Positions 1 to 7,747 of a DNA stretch of 64,000 nt are shown here, piece by piece (within the stretch, counting starts at the first letter, position 1; every line of letters starts with the position of its first letter). The position numbers and the translations under genes are program-made. The notes under the pieces were generated by a model that was given only the letters and a program-made list of their open reading frames with translations, was not told the origin of the DNA and did not search any database. The stretch is from contig NZ_JABEQE010000006.1 of NCBI RefSeq assembly GCF_014174375.1, positions 1 to 64,000 of the forward strand, written 5' to 3'. The stretch comes from Gluconacetobacter asukensis. Its GTDB lineage: Bacteria; Pseudomonadota; Alphaproteobacteria; Acetobacterales; Acetobacteraceae.

Positions 1-121
1 CGACAGACATGACGTCATCCAGCGCTTTCGACGAAGACAGGCACAACCCGTCAGAAAGCGAAGCTCACAAGCTCAAGACCTCAGAAAATATTAACTTCGC
101 GCCTATGGGGCAGCGCCCTGG

Positions 122-1213
122 TTAGGGTGCGTCGGTGTGGGCCGGATGAGCGGCCCGCGCCAGGCCGTGGGCGATCAGGCGTTCGATGATTTCGGCGTAG
201 CTTACGCCGCTGGCCGCCATGGCCCTGGAATACATGCTGATATCGGTGAAGCCGGGGATTGTGTTCACCTCGTTCACGATGATCGTCATGTCCGCCGTCA
301 GGAAGAAATCGACGCGCGCCATGCCGTCGCAGCCGAGGGCCCTGAAGGCCTCGGCGGCCATCTTGCGCATCCGTGCTTCGACGTCCGGCGGCAATTCGGC
401 GGGCACCTTCAATGCCGCGCCGTGCTGGTCGATATATTTCGCGTCGTAGCTGTAAAAGCCGTGGCTGACGGAGGGGATGATCTCGCCGGGCCTGGAGACG
501 AACACTTCGCCGGTGCTGTCTTCCAGGACGCTGAATTCGATCTCGCGCCCCGGAATGAATTCCTCGGCCAGCAGGCGGCGGTCGTGCCGGAAGCCCTCGG
601 TGAGTGCCGGCAGGAATTCCTGGCTGCCGGAGATCTTTCGCACGCCGACGGATGAGCCCTGGCGGGCCGGTTTGAGGAAAAGCGGGAGCCCGATTGCGTT
701 TTCCAGCACCGCGAGGTCAGGAACCGCGCCCTCGCTGATGGTGATCGCGCGGGCGACCGGAAGGCCGCTGGCGCGGAGGAGCTGCTTGGCGATTACCTTG
801 TCGAGCGCGGTTGCGGAGCCGAGGATGCCGCAGCCCGCGAGCGGTACCCGCGCCACGTCCGCCAGCCCCTGCACGGAACCGTCTTCGCCATGAAGGCCGT
901 GCAGCACCGGGAACAGGATGTCGATCTTTCCGGCCTCGGCGGCGCGGCCGTCGGTGCCGATCGCGATCATGCGCCCGCGGCCGCCGGGGATGAGGCAGAG
1001 TTCCGTGCCGGTTTCGGGGGTGGTGAGCGTGCCGGCTTCGAATTGGCTCATCAGCCATCGCCCGTCGCGCGTGACGAAAATCGGGACCGCGTCGTATTTC
1101 GCGGGCTCCAGGGCCTTCAGGACATTGGTGGCCGACAGCACGGAGACCTCGTGCTCGGTGGAGCGGCCGCCGAAAAGCACGGCGATCCGCAATCTGGTCG
1201 GGGGCACTGGCAT
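122..1213 (-). CDS. ddl: D-alanine--D-alanine ligase
   Basis: This ATP-grasp enzyme joins two D-alanines for the peptidoglycan pentapeptide in the cytoplasm. The predicted protein is 363 aa. The N-terminus carries GGRSTEHEVS with the Glu (residue 20) that binds the first D-Ala. The centre has the ARQGSSVGV loop and YSYDAKY, whose Tyr marks a D-Ala-D-Ala rather than a D-Ala-D-lactate enzyme, and the C-terminal half has the metal-binding NEVNTIPGFT segment. I chose the ATG at 1213 because AGGAGG lies four bases upstream; the longer frame from 1276 adds an unsupported 21 residues and would run into the operator region. The gene is divergent from a MocR-type regulator with an inverted repeat between them, so that regulator probably controls it. 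Confidence 0.93.
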   Translation of the reverse strand: MPVPPTRLRIAVLFGGRSTEHEVSVLSATNVLKALEPAKYDAVPIFVTRDGRWLMSQFEAGTLTTPETGTELCLIPGGRGRMIAIGTDGRAAEAGKIDILFPVLHGLHGEDGSVQGLADVARVPLAGCGILGSATALDKVIAKQLLRASGLPVARAITISEGAVPDLAVLENAIGLPLFLKPARQGSSVGVRKISGSQEFLPALTEGFRHDRRLLAEEFIPGREIEFSVLEDSTGEVFVSRPGEIIPSVSHGFYSYDAKYIDQHGAALKVPAELPPDVEARMRKMAAEAFRALGCDGMARVDFFLTADMTIIVNEVNTIPGFTDISMYSRAMAASGVSYAEIIERLIAHGLARAAHPAHTDAP

Positions 1214-1280
1214 GAGACCTCCTGAGGCCGGCGTTGAAAGGATGGTCTGAAAACGACCGCGATCAAGCGATGGCATGTTG

Positions 1281-1330
1281 AAAGTGGATCATTAAAAAGA
1301 CAGGATCGATTCGATTGAAAGATCCACTTT
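1281..1330. promoter_or_regulatory. Inverted repeat, probable MocR operator
   Basis: Perfect 10-bp arms aaagtggatc (1281-1290) and gatccacttt (1321-1330) are separated by 30 bp in the divergent ddl/mocR promoter region. The AAAGTGG core resembles, as I recall it, the half-site described for PdxR, another MocR-family regulator. The right arm lies just before the regulator's ribosome binding site, which fits autoregulation. Confidence 0.65.
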
Positions 1331-1341
1331 GGAGGCGGGTC

Positions 1342-2877
1342 GTGAGCCACTTGGATGACGGGCCGAGGAGTTTGAAGCGGCGGCGGGAAACGCCGTCGGC
1401 GGTCTTTCGGCCCGAGATCGATCCGTCCCGGCCGGCGTCGCTGGCGCGGCAGCTCTATGTCGCGCTGCGCGAGGCGGTTGCCGATGGCCGGCTGGAGGCG
1501 GGGCAGAGGCTGCCCTCCACCCGTCTAGCCGCGAAGGAATGGACGCTGTCCCGTGGGACGATTGCCGAGGCCTATGACATCCTGATCGCGGAGGGCTATG
1601 CCGTCGCCCGCCACGGGTCCGGCACCTACATCATGTCGGAGGTGCCGGAGAGCGTTCCGAAGGGTGGCGGGGGGCAGGTGGCGGCGGCCCCTGTGACCGG
1701 CCGCGTGCTGTCGGATGCGGCGAGGCGGGTTTGCACCGTCGGGCCCAGTCTGGAACCGCAAAAGCTCCTGCCGTTCGTGACGGGGCGGATGGCCCATGAC
1801 GAGCGGACGGCGGGGTTGTTGAACCGCATCGCCGGGCGGCACATGAACTACGCTTTCGAAGGCTATGGCGATATCCAGGGAGAACCCGGATTGCGGTCCG
1901 CGATCGCCGCCCATCTGGCGGTTTCGCGCGGGGTGCGGTGTACGGCCGATCAGATCCTGATCACTGCCGGCACGCAGCAGGCGCTTGATCTGGCGTTTCG
2001 CATCCTGGCGTCTCCCGGCGATACCGTGATTGTCGAAGACCCCTGCTATCCGCCTGCCAGGCAGTGCCTGGCGCTCAACGGCGCGACGATCGTCGGCCTG
2101 CCGGTGGATCGGGAGGGGATCATGACGGAGAGGCTGGTGGAGGGCGCGCTGCGGCCGCCGGCTTTCATCTATGTCACGCCGTCCAATCAATATCCGGTTG
2201 GTTCCGTCCTGTCCCTGCCGCGACGGCTGGAATTGCTGTCCTATGCCCGGGACCATGGCTGCTGGATTGTCGAGGACGATTATGACAGCGAATTCCGCTA
2301 TGACGGGCACCCGATCGCATCGCTCCAGGGGCTCGATCAGGCAGGGCGCGTCCTCTATACGGGGACGTTCAGCAAGGCGCTTCTGCCCAGCCTGCGCATC
2401 GGTTATCTTGTGGTGCCGGCCGATCTCGTGCCTGTGTTCAGGGCCGTTCGTCCCGCGCTCGATCGCTGCCCGCCCACGTTTCAGCAGCGTGTTATCGCCG
2501 ATTTTCTCAATGAGGGATATTTTCCGGCGCATCTGCGCCGCCTCAGGGAGCGTCTGCGCGTGTCGCGGGATCTGCTCGCGGCCATGCTGAGGGCGCGTGT
2601 CGCCGAGCATCTTGCGGTCATCCTGCCGGATCAGGGCATCAATCTGACCGTACGCAGCACCGGGACCTGGAGCAGCGATAGCGCCGTTTCGGAAGCTGCG
2701 TTGAAGCGTGGCGTCGTTGTCATGCCGCTTTCGCGGATGAATGTCGCCTCTCGCGATACATCACGATTGATGCTCGGGTTTTCGGGACTGTCGGAGCATG
2801 AGGCGGATATGGGAACGCGGATTCTGGCCGATGTTTTCAGACGCGGGGCGTTTGTCGGCGGTGCGGCCCGAGCGTGA
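1342..2877 (+). CDS. MocR/PdxR-type regulator (GntR HTH fused to an aminotransferase-like domain)
   Basis: A 511-aa transcription factor. Residues ~20-95 form a GntR winged helix (RLPSTRLAAKEWTLSRGTIAEAY). Residues ~130-500 form a fold-type-I aminotransferase domain with the PLP-binding Lys (K345) in TFSKALLPSLRIGY and the Asp motif VEDDYDSEFRYDG. Such proteins use PLP or an external aldimine as effector. GTG 1342 is preferred over TTG 1315: GGAGG at 1331-1335 is well placed for it, and the TTG lies inside the spacer of the inverted repeat. The gene is divergent from ddl. A MocR-type regulator of ddl (DdlR) is known from Brevibacillus, so a DdlR-like role is likely. PdxR-like control of PLP synthesis is the alternative. 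Confidence 0.88.
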   Translation: MSHLDDGPRSLKRRRETPSAVFRPEIDPSRPASLARQLYVALREAVADGRLEAGQRLPSTRLAAKEWTLSRGTIAEAYDILIAEGYAVARHGSGTYIMSEVPESVPKGGGGQVAAAPVTGRVLSDAARRVCTVGPSLEPQKLLPFVTGRMAHDERTAGLLNRIAGRHMNYAFEGYGDIQGEPGLRSAIAAHLAVSRGVRCTADQILITAGTQQALDLAFRILASPGDTVIVEDPCYPPARQCLALNGATIVGLPVDREGIMTERLVEGALRPPAFIYVTPSNQYPVGSVLSLPRRLELLSYARDHGCWIVEDDYDSEFRYDGHPIASLQGLDQAGRVLYTGTFSKALLPSLRIGYLVVPADLVPVFRAVRPALDRCPPTFQQRVIADFLNEGYFPAHLRRLRERLRVSRDLLAAMLRARVAEHLAVILPDQGINLTVRSTGTWSSDSAVSEAALKRGVVVMPLSRMNVASRDTSRLMLGFSGLSEHEADMGTRILADVFRRGAFVGGAARA

Positions 2878-2888
2878 AGGAAGGCGCG

Positions 2889-3662
2889 TCAGAGGCTGCG
2901 CCAGATCATGTAGGCGGCGACGCAGAAGATGACACCGGAGAAGAAGATGGTCAGCGCGCCGGTGGTGCCGGCCATGGCCCTTGCCGCGCGCATGCCGCCG
3001 AAACTGCCGGCGATTCCGCCCAGGATGAACAGCAGGGCGAGGTTCCAGTCGATCAGGCCGGAGGCCATGTAGCTGATGGCCGTGCTGGCGCCGAAGGCGG
3101 CGACGGCGACCAGCGAGGTGCCGATGGCGTTGAGGATCGGCATGCCGGTGGAGGCGACCAGGGCCGGCACGATCAGGAACCCGCCGCCGATGCCGAAAAA
3201 GCCCGACAGCAGGCCGGTGCCCAAGCCGGAGGACATGACGCGGGTGATGTTGTGACGGTTGCAGGCGGCGCCCGGGCAGCCGAGATTGCGGCGCCCGCGC
3301 AGCATCAGCACGCCGACCACCACCATCAGCAGCGCGAAGCACAGCAGTAGCCGGCGCCCGTCCATGGCCTTGCCCAGCGTGGCGCCGGCCAGGGCGCCGA
3401 TGACGCCGCAACTGGCGAAGATCGCGGCGCAACGCCATTTGACGGTGCCCGCGCGCGCATGCTGGGCCACGCCCGCCAGCGCATTGACCGCGACCGCCAG
3501 TGCGCTGGTGCCGATGGCCACATGCGGATTGGCGACGCCGACCACATAGACCATCAGCGGCACGGCCAGGATCGATCCGCCGCCGCCGATCAGGCCCAGC
3601 GTGAAGCCGACCAGGGCGCCGGAGAGGATGTCCAGCGCCAGATGGGCCAGGTCGGCTTGCAT
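2889..3662 (-). CDS. TauE/SafE (TSUP) family permease
   Basis: A 257-aa inner-membrane protein with about eight hydrophobic helices and the family glycine signature GLIGGGGSILAVPLMVY near the N-terminus, repeated as GFFGIGGGFLIVPALV in the second half. TSUP proteins move sulfite, sulfoacetate or related sulfur anions. It is the last gene of a minus-strand operon: its ATG is one base downstream of the stop of the sulfurtransferase-SQR gene. Context therefore suggests export of sulfite or thiosulfate made from sulfide oxidation. The substrate is inferred from context only. Confidence 0.85.
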   Translation of the reverse strand: MQADLAHLALDILSGALVGFTLGLIGGGGSILAVPLMVYVVGVANPHVAIGTSALAVAVNALAGVAQHARAGTVKWRCAAIFASCGVIGALAGATLGKAMDGRRLLLCFALLMVVVGVLMLRGRRNLGCPGAACNRHNITRVMSSGLGTGLLSGFFGIGGGFLIVPALVASTGMPILNAIGTSLVAVAAFGASTAISYMASGLIDWNLALLFILGGIAGSFGGMRAARAMAGTTGALTIFFSGVIFCVAAYMIWRSL

Positions 3663-3663
3663 G

Positions 3664-5346
3664 TCAGGCGCCCTGTGTGATCCGGGGTGCCACCATCAGC
3701 TCATGCCCGCGCAGCATGGCGTGCCAGTAGAGCGGGGGCATGATTTTTTCCTTGAGGAACCATGCCAGGCGGGTCGGCTGCGTGCCGCGCAGCAGCCACA
3801 GGGGCAGGGTCGGCTCCAGCTTTCCGCCATAGCCGAATTCGGCCAGCACGATCCGCCCGCGTTCGACCGTCAGCGGGCAGGCGCCGTATCCATCATAGGT
3901 CGCGACGGGGGCCTTGCCGTCCAGCGCCGCCAGGACGTTGACCGCCACCACCGGGGCCTGCTTGCGCACGGCGGCGGCGGTCTTGGCATTGGATGTGCCG
4001 GCGACGTCGCCCAGGGCGAAGACATCGGCGAAGCTGGTATGGCGCAGCGTCGCGGGGTCGACGGCCACGAAGCCGTCGGCGCCGGCAAGGGCGCTGCTGC
4101 TGACGATGGCGGGGGCGATCTGCGGTGGGACGGCGTGCAGCATGTCGAAGCTACGTTCGATGCGCGTCGTGCCCTCCGTGGTCGTGCGTTCGAAGGTTGC
4201 CACGCGCCGGTCGCCATCGACCGCCACCAGCTTCGAGCGCAGATGGAGGTCGATGCCGTAGCGTTCGATATAGGTCATGAGCGCGGGCACGAAGGCCGGC
4301 ACGCCGAACAGGGCGGGGGTGGCGGTGTCGAACGCGACGGAGATATCCGTCAGCACGCCGCGCCGGCGCCAGGCGTCGCAGGCCAGGTACATCGCCTTCT
4401 GCGGTGCGCCGGCGCATTTGATCGGCATTGGCGGCTGGGTGAACAGGGCGGTGCCGCGCGTCAGGCCCTGCACCAGTTGCCAGGTATAGGGTGCGAGGTC
4501 GTAGCGGTAGTTGGAGGTGACGCCGTTGCGCCCCAGGGTTTCTGCCAGGCCGGGGATGGCCGACCAGTCCAGTACCAGCCCCGTGGCCACGACCAGGATG
4601 TCGTAGGACAGCGTGGTGCCGTCATCCAGCGCGACCTCGCGCCGGTCGGGCAGGAAGCCGGCCACCGCCTGGCGCACCCATGTCGCGCCGGCCGGGATCA
4701 GGCCTTCTTCCGGGCGCTTTGTCTGTTCCGGTGTGAACACGCCGCCGCCGACCAGGGTCCAGCCCGGCTGGTAGAAATGAGTCGGGGAGGGCTCGATGAT
4801 GGCGAGGGAGATGCCCGGCCGGCGGCGCAGGATGCTGGCGGCGGTGGCCAGGCCTGCCGCGCCGCCGCCCGCGATCACGATGTTGAAGCGCCTTGGTGCT
4901 TTCTGCCCGCCGGCCGGCGGCGCCTCCGCCGGGGCGGTCAGGCGGGGCGAGAGCGGGGACAGGTCGATCCCGGCATTCCGGCCTGCCGCGAGGATGGCTT
5001 CGGCCGGCATTGTGCCGGCTTGTGCCAGTGCCCAGAGCCGTGCGGCCCGGCCGCCGCCCTGGCAATAGGCCAGGACCGGGCCGGGCATGGCGTCGAGCGC
5101 CGAACGCATGGCCTGCACCGCTACTTCGTCCGGCGTGCTGCCCGACGGGACGGGAATGGCGACGAAGGCCAGCCCCCTTTCCTGTGCCGCCTGTTCGATG
5201 GTGCCGGCCGGGATCTGGCCGGGCGTTTCGCCGTCCGGGCGGGCGCAGACGATGGCCTTGAACCCGTCGGCGGCAGCCTGGTCCACGTCGGTGATCGACA
5301 GTTGCGGAGAGACGGAGAAAAGGGGCGTCAGGGAGCGGAAGGGCAT
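3664..5346 (-). CDS. TIGR01244/DUF442 sulfurtransferase-like domain fused to sulfide:quinone oxidoreductase
   Basis: A 560-aa two-domain protein. Residues ~1-110 are a DUF442/TIGR01244 domain with the rhodanese- or phosphatase-like loop CQGGGR (Cys95, Arg100). Residues ~150-560 are an FAD-dependent SQR with the dinucleotide motif IVIAGGGAAG (from ~157), the quinone-side motif KCAGAPQK with Cys311, and GACPL with Cys490. The latter two match the redox Cys pair of mitochondrial-type SQR. SQR oxidises sulfide to a persulfide and passes electrons to quinone at the membrane; the fused domain may receive or relay the sulfane sulfur. The gene lies between the persulfide dioxygenase and TauE/SafE genes. 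In many bacteria the DUF442 domain is fused to the dioxygenase instead (Blh). Confidence 0.87.
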   Translation of the reverse strand: MPFRSLTPLFSVSPQLSITDVDQAAADGFKAIVCARPDGETPGQIPAGTIEQAAQERGLAFVAIPVPSGSTPDEVAVQAMRSALDAMPGPVLAYCQGGGRAARLWALAQAGTMPAEAILAAGRNAGIDLSPLSPRLTAPAEAPPAGGQKAPRRFNIVIAGGGAAGLATAASILRRRPGISLAIIEPSPTHFYQPGWTLVGGGVFTPEQTKRPEEGLIPAGATWVRQAVAGFLPDRREVALDDGTTLSYDILVVATGLVLDWSAIPGLAETLGRNGVTSNYRYDLAPYTWQLVQGLTRGTALFTQPPMPIKCAGAPQKAMYLACDAWRRRGVLTDISVAFDTATPALFGVPAFVPALMTYIERYGIDLHLRSKLVAVDGDRRVATFERTTTEGTTRIERSFDMLHAVPPQIAPAIVSSSALAGADGFVAVDPATLRHTSFADVFALGDVAGTSNAKTAAAVRKQAPVVAVNVLAALDGKAPVATYDGYGACPLTVERGRIVLAEFGYGGKLEPTLPLWLLRGTQPTRLAWFLKEKIMPPLYWHAMLRGHELMVAPRITQGA

Positions 5347-5391
5347 CGGTGGGGGACCTCTGGAATGGGAAGAAGGAGTGACTAGGTCGGA

Positions 5392-5554
5392 GAGGCTGTT
5401 TCAAAAGTTCCGATGGTGAGTGGAAGCGTGGCGCCAGCCACGCGTCTGGCGGTGGTTTTTGAGCATCGGAGCGGAGCGACCTTGTGGGCCGTGAGCACCG
5501 AAGCGCAGGAAACCGCCGTCAGGCCGCCGCCAGCGGGGCTTTTGAAACAGCCTC
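5392..5554. repeat. MITE-like element with 16-bp perfect terminal inverted repeats
   Basis: The ends are gaggctgtttcaaaag (5392-5407) and its exact reverse complement (5539-5554), enclosing 131 bp. The interior holds further hairpins, such as cgtggc-gcca-gccacg. No convincing open frame or target duplication is seen. It sits between the persulfide dioxygenase and SQR genes of one operon and ends two bases short of the dioxygenase stop codon. Similar arms occur at 61501-61516 (14/16) and 7732-7747 (13/16), so it looks like a dispersed family. A large transcript hairpin is the other reading. Confidence 0.6.
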
Positions 5555-5556
5555 GC

Positions 5557-6483
5557 TCAGAGTGTGTCGATGGGGATTTTGATGTAGCGGGTGCCGTTGG
5601 ATTCGGGTTCGGGCAGGCGGCCGCCGCGCATGTTGACCTGTACGGACGGCATGATGAGGTTGGGCAGCGAGAGGGTGGCGTCGCGCGCGGTGCGCATGGC
5701 GGCGAACGCGTCCTCGGTCACGCCGTCATGCACGTGGACATTGGTCTGGCGCTCGGCGCCGATGGTGGTCTGCCACGCGAAATGGTCGCGGCCGGGGGCC
5801 TTGTAGTCGTGGCAGAGGAACAGGCGGGTTTCGTCCGGCAGGGAGAGCAGGCGCCGGATGGAGCGGTAGAGCTGGCGGGCATCGCCGCCGGGGAAGTCGG
5901 CCCGCGCCGTTCCGTAATCGGGCATGAACAGCGTGTCGCCGATAAAGGCCGCGTTGCCGATGATGAAGGCCATGTCGGCCGGGGTATGGCCGGGAACATG
6001 GAGGGCGATGGCCTCGATCCGCCCCACGGTGAAGCGGTCGCCGTCATGGAACAGTTGGTCGAACTGCGAGCCGTCGCGTGCGAAATCGGTGCCGGCGTTG
6101 AAGATCTTGCCGAACACGTCCTGGACGCGGACGATTTCGGCACCGATGCCCAGCCTGCCGCCGAGCTGCTGCTGCAGCCAGGGTGCTGCGGACAGGTGGT
6201 CGGCATGGGCGTGGGTTTCGAGCTGCCAGCGCACATGCAGGCCTTCGGCCCGGACGTAATCGACGATCCGTTGGGCCTCGCTATGGCGGGTCCGGCCCGA
6301 GGCGGCTTCGTACTCCAGCACGCTGTCGATGATTGCAGCCTCCCGGGTCTCGGGATCATGCACCACGTGGCTGGCGGTGAAGGTCTGTTCGTCGAAGAAG
6401 GTGCGCACCATCGGCGCGGGGGCGCGTCCCTGTTCAACATCTTGGATCTGGGCGGCGGCTGCCGCCAGCACGGGGTCGGACAT
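5557..6483 (-). CDS. Persulfide dioxygenase-like metallo-beta-lactamase fold protein
   Basis: A 308-aa protein of the ETHE1/Blh branch of the MBL superfamily. It shows THAHADHLS (first metal-binding His/Asp set), VPGHTPADM, GDTLFMPDYGTARADFPGGD and the C-terminal CHDY...P segment. These enzymes use non-haem iron and O2 to oxidise glutathione persulfide to sulfite, the step after SQR. Start ATG 6483 has AGGAGG six bases upstream. It is the first gene of the operon pdo-sqr-tauE and is divergent from a peroxiredoxin gene across a long palindrome. The in-operon SQR supports the substrate assignment. Confidence 0.9.
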   Translation of the reverse strand: MSDPVLAAAAAQIQDVEQGRAPAPMVRTFFDEQTFTASHVVHDPETREAAIIDSVLEYEAASGRTRHSEAQRIVDYVRAEGLHVRWQLETHAHADHLSAAPWLQQQLGGRLGIGAEIVRVQDVFGKIFNAGTDFARDGSQFDQLFHDGDRFTVGRIEAIALHVPGHTPADMAFIIGNAAFIGDTLFMPDYGTARADFPGGDARQLYRSIRRLLSLPDETRLFLCHDYKAPGRDHFAWQTTIGAERQTNVHVHDGVTEDAFAAMRTARDATLSLPNLIMPSVQVNMRGGRLPEPESNGTRYIKIPIDTL

Positions 6484-6496
6484 CGGGGTCCTCCTG

Positions 6497-6521
6497 ATAA
6501 TTAATGAAAATCATTAATTAT
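6497..6521. promoter_or_regulatory. 25-bp palindrome in the divergent pdo/prx promoter
   Basis: Arms ataattaatg and cattaattat (10 bp, perfect) surround aaaat. The site lies 13 bp upstream of the persulfide dioxygenase ATG and in front of the peroxiredoxin-arsR pair. It is the obvious operator candidate for the ArsR/BigR-like protein encoded at 7258. Size and AT-richness suit an ArsR dimer, but binding is inferred. Confidence 0.62.
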
Positions 6522-6590
6522 TGCTTCGTAGTTTATTTAATAATGAAACTGTCTTGCGTCAAGCCGGATGGGCGCCTTATGAAATGGGTC

Positions 6591-7247
6591 ATGAGCGATC
6601 CTGTTTCTCCGTCCCGTGCCGGATTGCCGGTTGTTGCTCCCAAGATTGGGGATGTGGCGCCGGATTTCAGTGCCCGCACCACGCAGGGCCGTCTGCGCCT
6701 GAGCGATCTGCGTGGGCGGTGGGTTCTGCTGTTTTCGCATCCGGCGGATTTCACGCCGGTCTGCACCAGCGAGTTCCTGGCTTTCGCGGCGGCTTCCGAC
6801 CGGTTCCAGGCGATGAACTGCGCCCTGCTGGGCCTGTCGGTGGACAGCCTGTCCGCACATCTGGCGTGGGTCGAGGCCATTCGCGCCCAGTTCGGGGTGA
6901 CGATCCCCTTTCCGATCATCGAGGACCCGTCGATGGCGATCGCCCGGGCCTATGGCATGCTGGACGAGACGGCGGAGAGCAGTGCCACGGTGCGGGCGGT
7001 GCATGCGATCGACCCTGAAGGGGTGATCCGTGCCGTCGTCTGGTATCCGATGTCGGTGGGTCGCTCGGTGGCGGAATTGCTGCGGTTGGTGGCCGCGTTG
7101 CAGAAGGTGACGGCGGATAATGTGCTGACGCCCGAGGGGTGGATGCCCGGAGACGATACCGTGCTGCCCGCAGTACAGACGCAGCAGGACGCGGCGGCGG
7201 CCGGGCCGGCCTGGTTCATGCGGATGCGGCCGGATCATGCCGCGTGA
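6591..7247 (+). CDS. 1-Cys peroxiredoxin (Prx6/AhpC-TSA family)
   Basis: A ~218-aa thioredoxin-fold peroxidase. The peroxidatic Cys (C58) is in HPADFTPVCTSEF, and the C-terminal Prx6 extension (NVLTPEGWMPGDDTVLP) is present. No second resolving Cys is placed as in 2-Cys enzymes. The frame is open back to 6504, but that ATG lies inside the palindromic operator, so I place the start at 6591 (6579 is also possible; neither has a strong ribosome binding site). It is followed by, and overlaps in the longest frame, an ArsR regulator, and is divergent from sulfide oxidation genes. It may reduce peroxides or persulfides formed during sulfide oxidation. Confidence 0.85.
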   Translation: MSDPVSPSRAGLPVVAPKIGDVAPDFSARTTQGRLRLSDLRGRWVLLFSHPADFTPVCTSEFLAFAAASDRFQAMNCALLGLSVDSLSAHLAWVEAIRAQFGVTIPFPIIEDPSMAIARAYGMLDETAESSATVRAVHAIDPEGVIRAVVWYPMSVGRSVAELLRLVAALQKVTADNVLTPEGWMPGDDTVLPAVQTQQDAAAAGPAWFMRMRPDHAA

Positions 7248-7257
7248 GCGGGGCCGC

Positions 7258-7659
7258 ATGAGCGGGCTGACGCCGGACGAGGCGCGGCGGGTGGCCGATC
7301 GGCTGAAACTGTTCGCCCAGCCGCAGCGGCTGCTGATCCTGTCGCGGTTGCTGGACGGCCCGCGCGCCGTCAGCGTGCTGGAGGATGAAACCGGCATCGG
7401 CCAGCCGGTCCTGAGTCAGCAACTGGGTGCGCTGCGTCGTGCGGGGATTATCCGGGCCGAGCGGGAATCGCGCGCCATTTTCTACAGTTTTTCGGACGAG
7501 GGAGAGGCGAGGTGGGCACGGATGCTGCTTGGCGTGCTGGATGGGCCCCGCGGCCCGGCCGCCATTGCGCAACCCGGACGCCCGCCCGCCCTGCGCGAGG
7601 GGCAGGAGGAGGCCGGCGCGGTGTTCGCCCGCGTCGGGATGTCGGCGGATCGGGGATAG
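7258..7659 (+). CDS. ArsR-family regulator, BigR/SqrR-like but without cysteine
   Basis: A 133-aa winged-helix repressor with the motif GQPVLSQQLGALRRAGII as recognition helix. BigR/SqrR relatives sense persulfide through two cysteines, one in the segment before the HTH (typically an LC.LL pattern). Here that segment reads LLILSRLLDG, and the whole protein contains no Cys. It probably binds the palindrome at 6497-6521 and controls both the peroxiredoxin and the pdo-sqr-tauE operon. How it would sense a signal is unclear. The start could also be ATG 7237, which overlaps the peroxiredoxin stop. The gene ends shortly before a hairpin. Confidence 0.83.
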   Translation: MSGLTPDEARRVADRLKLFAQPQRLLILSRLLDGPRAVSVLEDETGIGQPVLSQQLGALRRAGIIRAERESRAIFYSFSDEGEARWARMLLGVLDGPRGPAAIAQPGRPPALREGQEEAGAVFARVGMSADRG

Positions 7660-7677
7660 ACGCGATGGTTCGCGTCT
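7658..7677 (+). terminator. Hairpin after arsR
   Basis: Stem agacgcga/tcgcgtct (8 bp) with loop tggt begins at the arsR stop codon and is followed by ccgtttctg. It lies between convergent genes. Confidence 0.5.
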
Positions 7678-7711
7678 CCGTTTCTGCCTTCGTGCCCTCG
7701 GAGGTCATGTT

Positions 7712-7732
7712 CCGCCCCGGCCGGCGGGGCGG
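7712..7732. terminator. GC hairpin between convergent arsR and efflux operon
   Basis: Stem ccgccccg/cggggcgg with loop gccgg, located just downstream of the outer-membrane efflux gene on the minus strand. It can act for both directions. No long T-run follows on either side. Confidence 0.45.
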
Positions 7733-7747
7733 CTTTGTAAACAGTCT

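Noticed and set aside
1-121. Possible end of a plus-strand gene at the left edge (frame closing at about 124)
   Set aside because: Two frames are open from the edge for 30-40 codons, too little to tell a real C-terminus from chance.
3601-5385. 594-aa plus-strand frame
   Set aside because: It is antisense to the sulfurtransferase-SQR gene, whose FAD and Cys motifs are clear.
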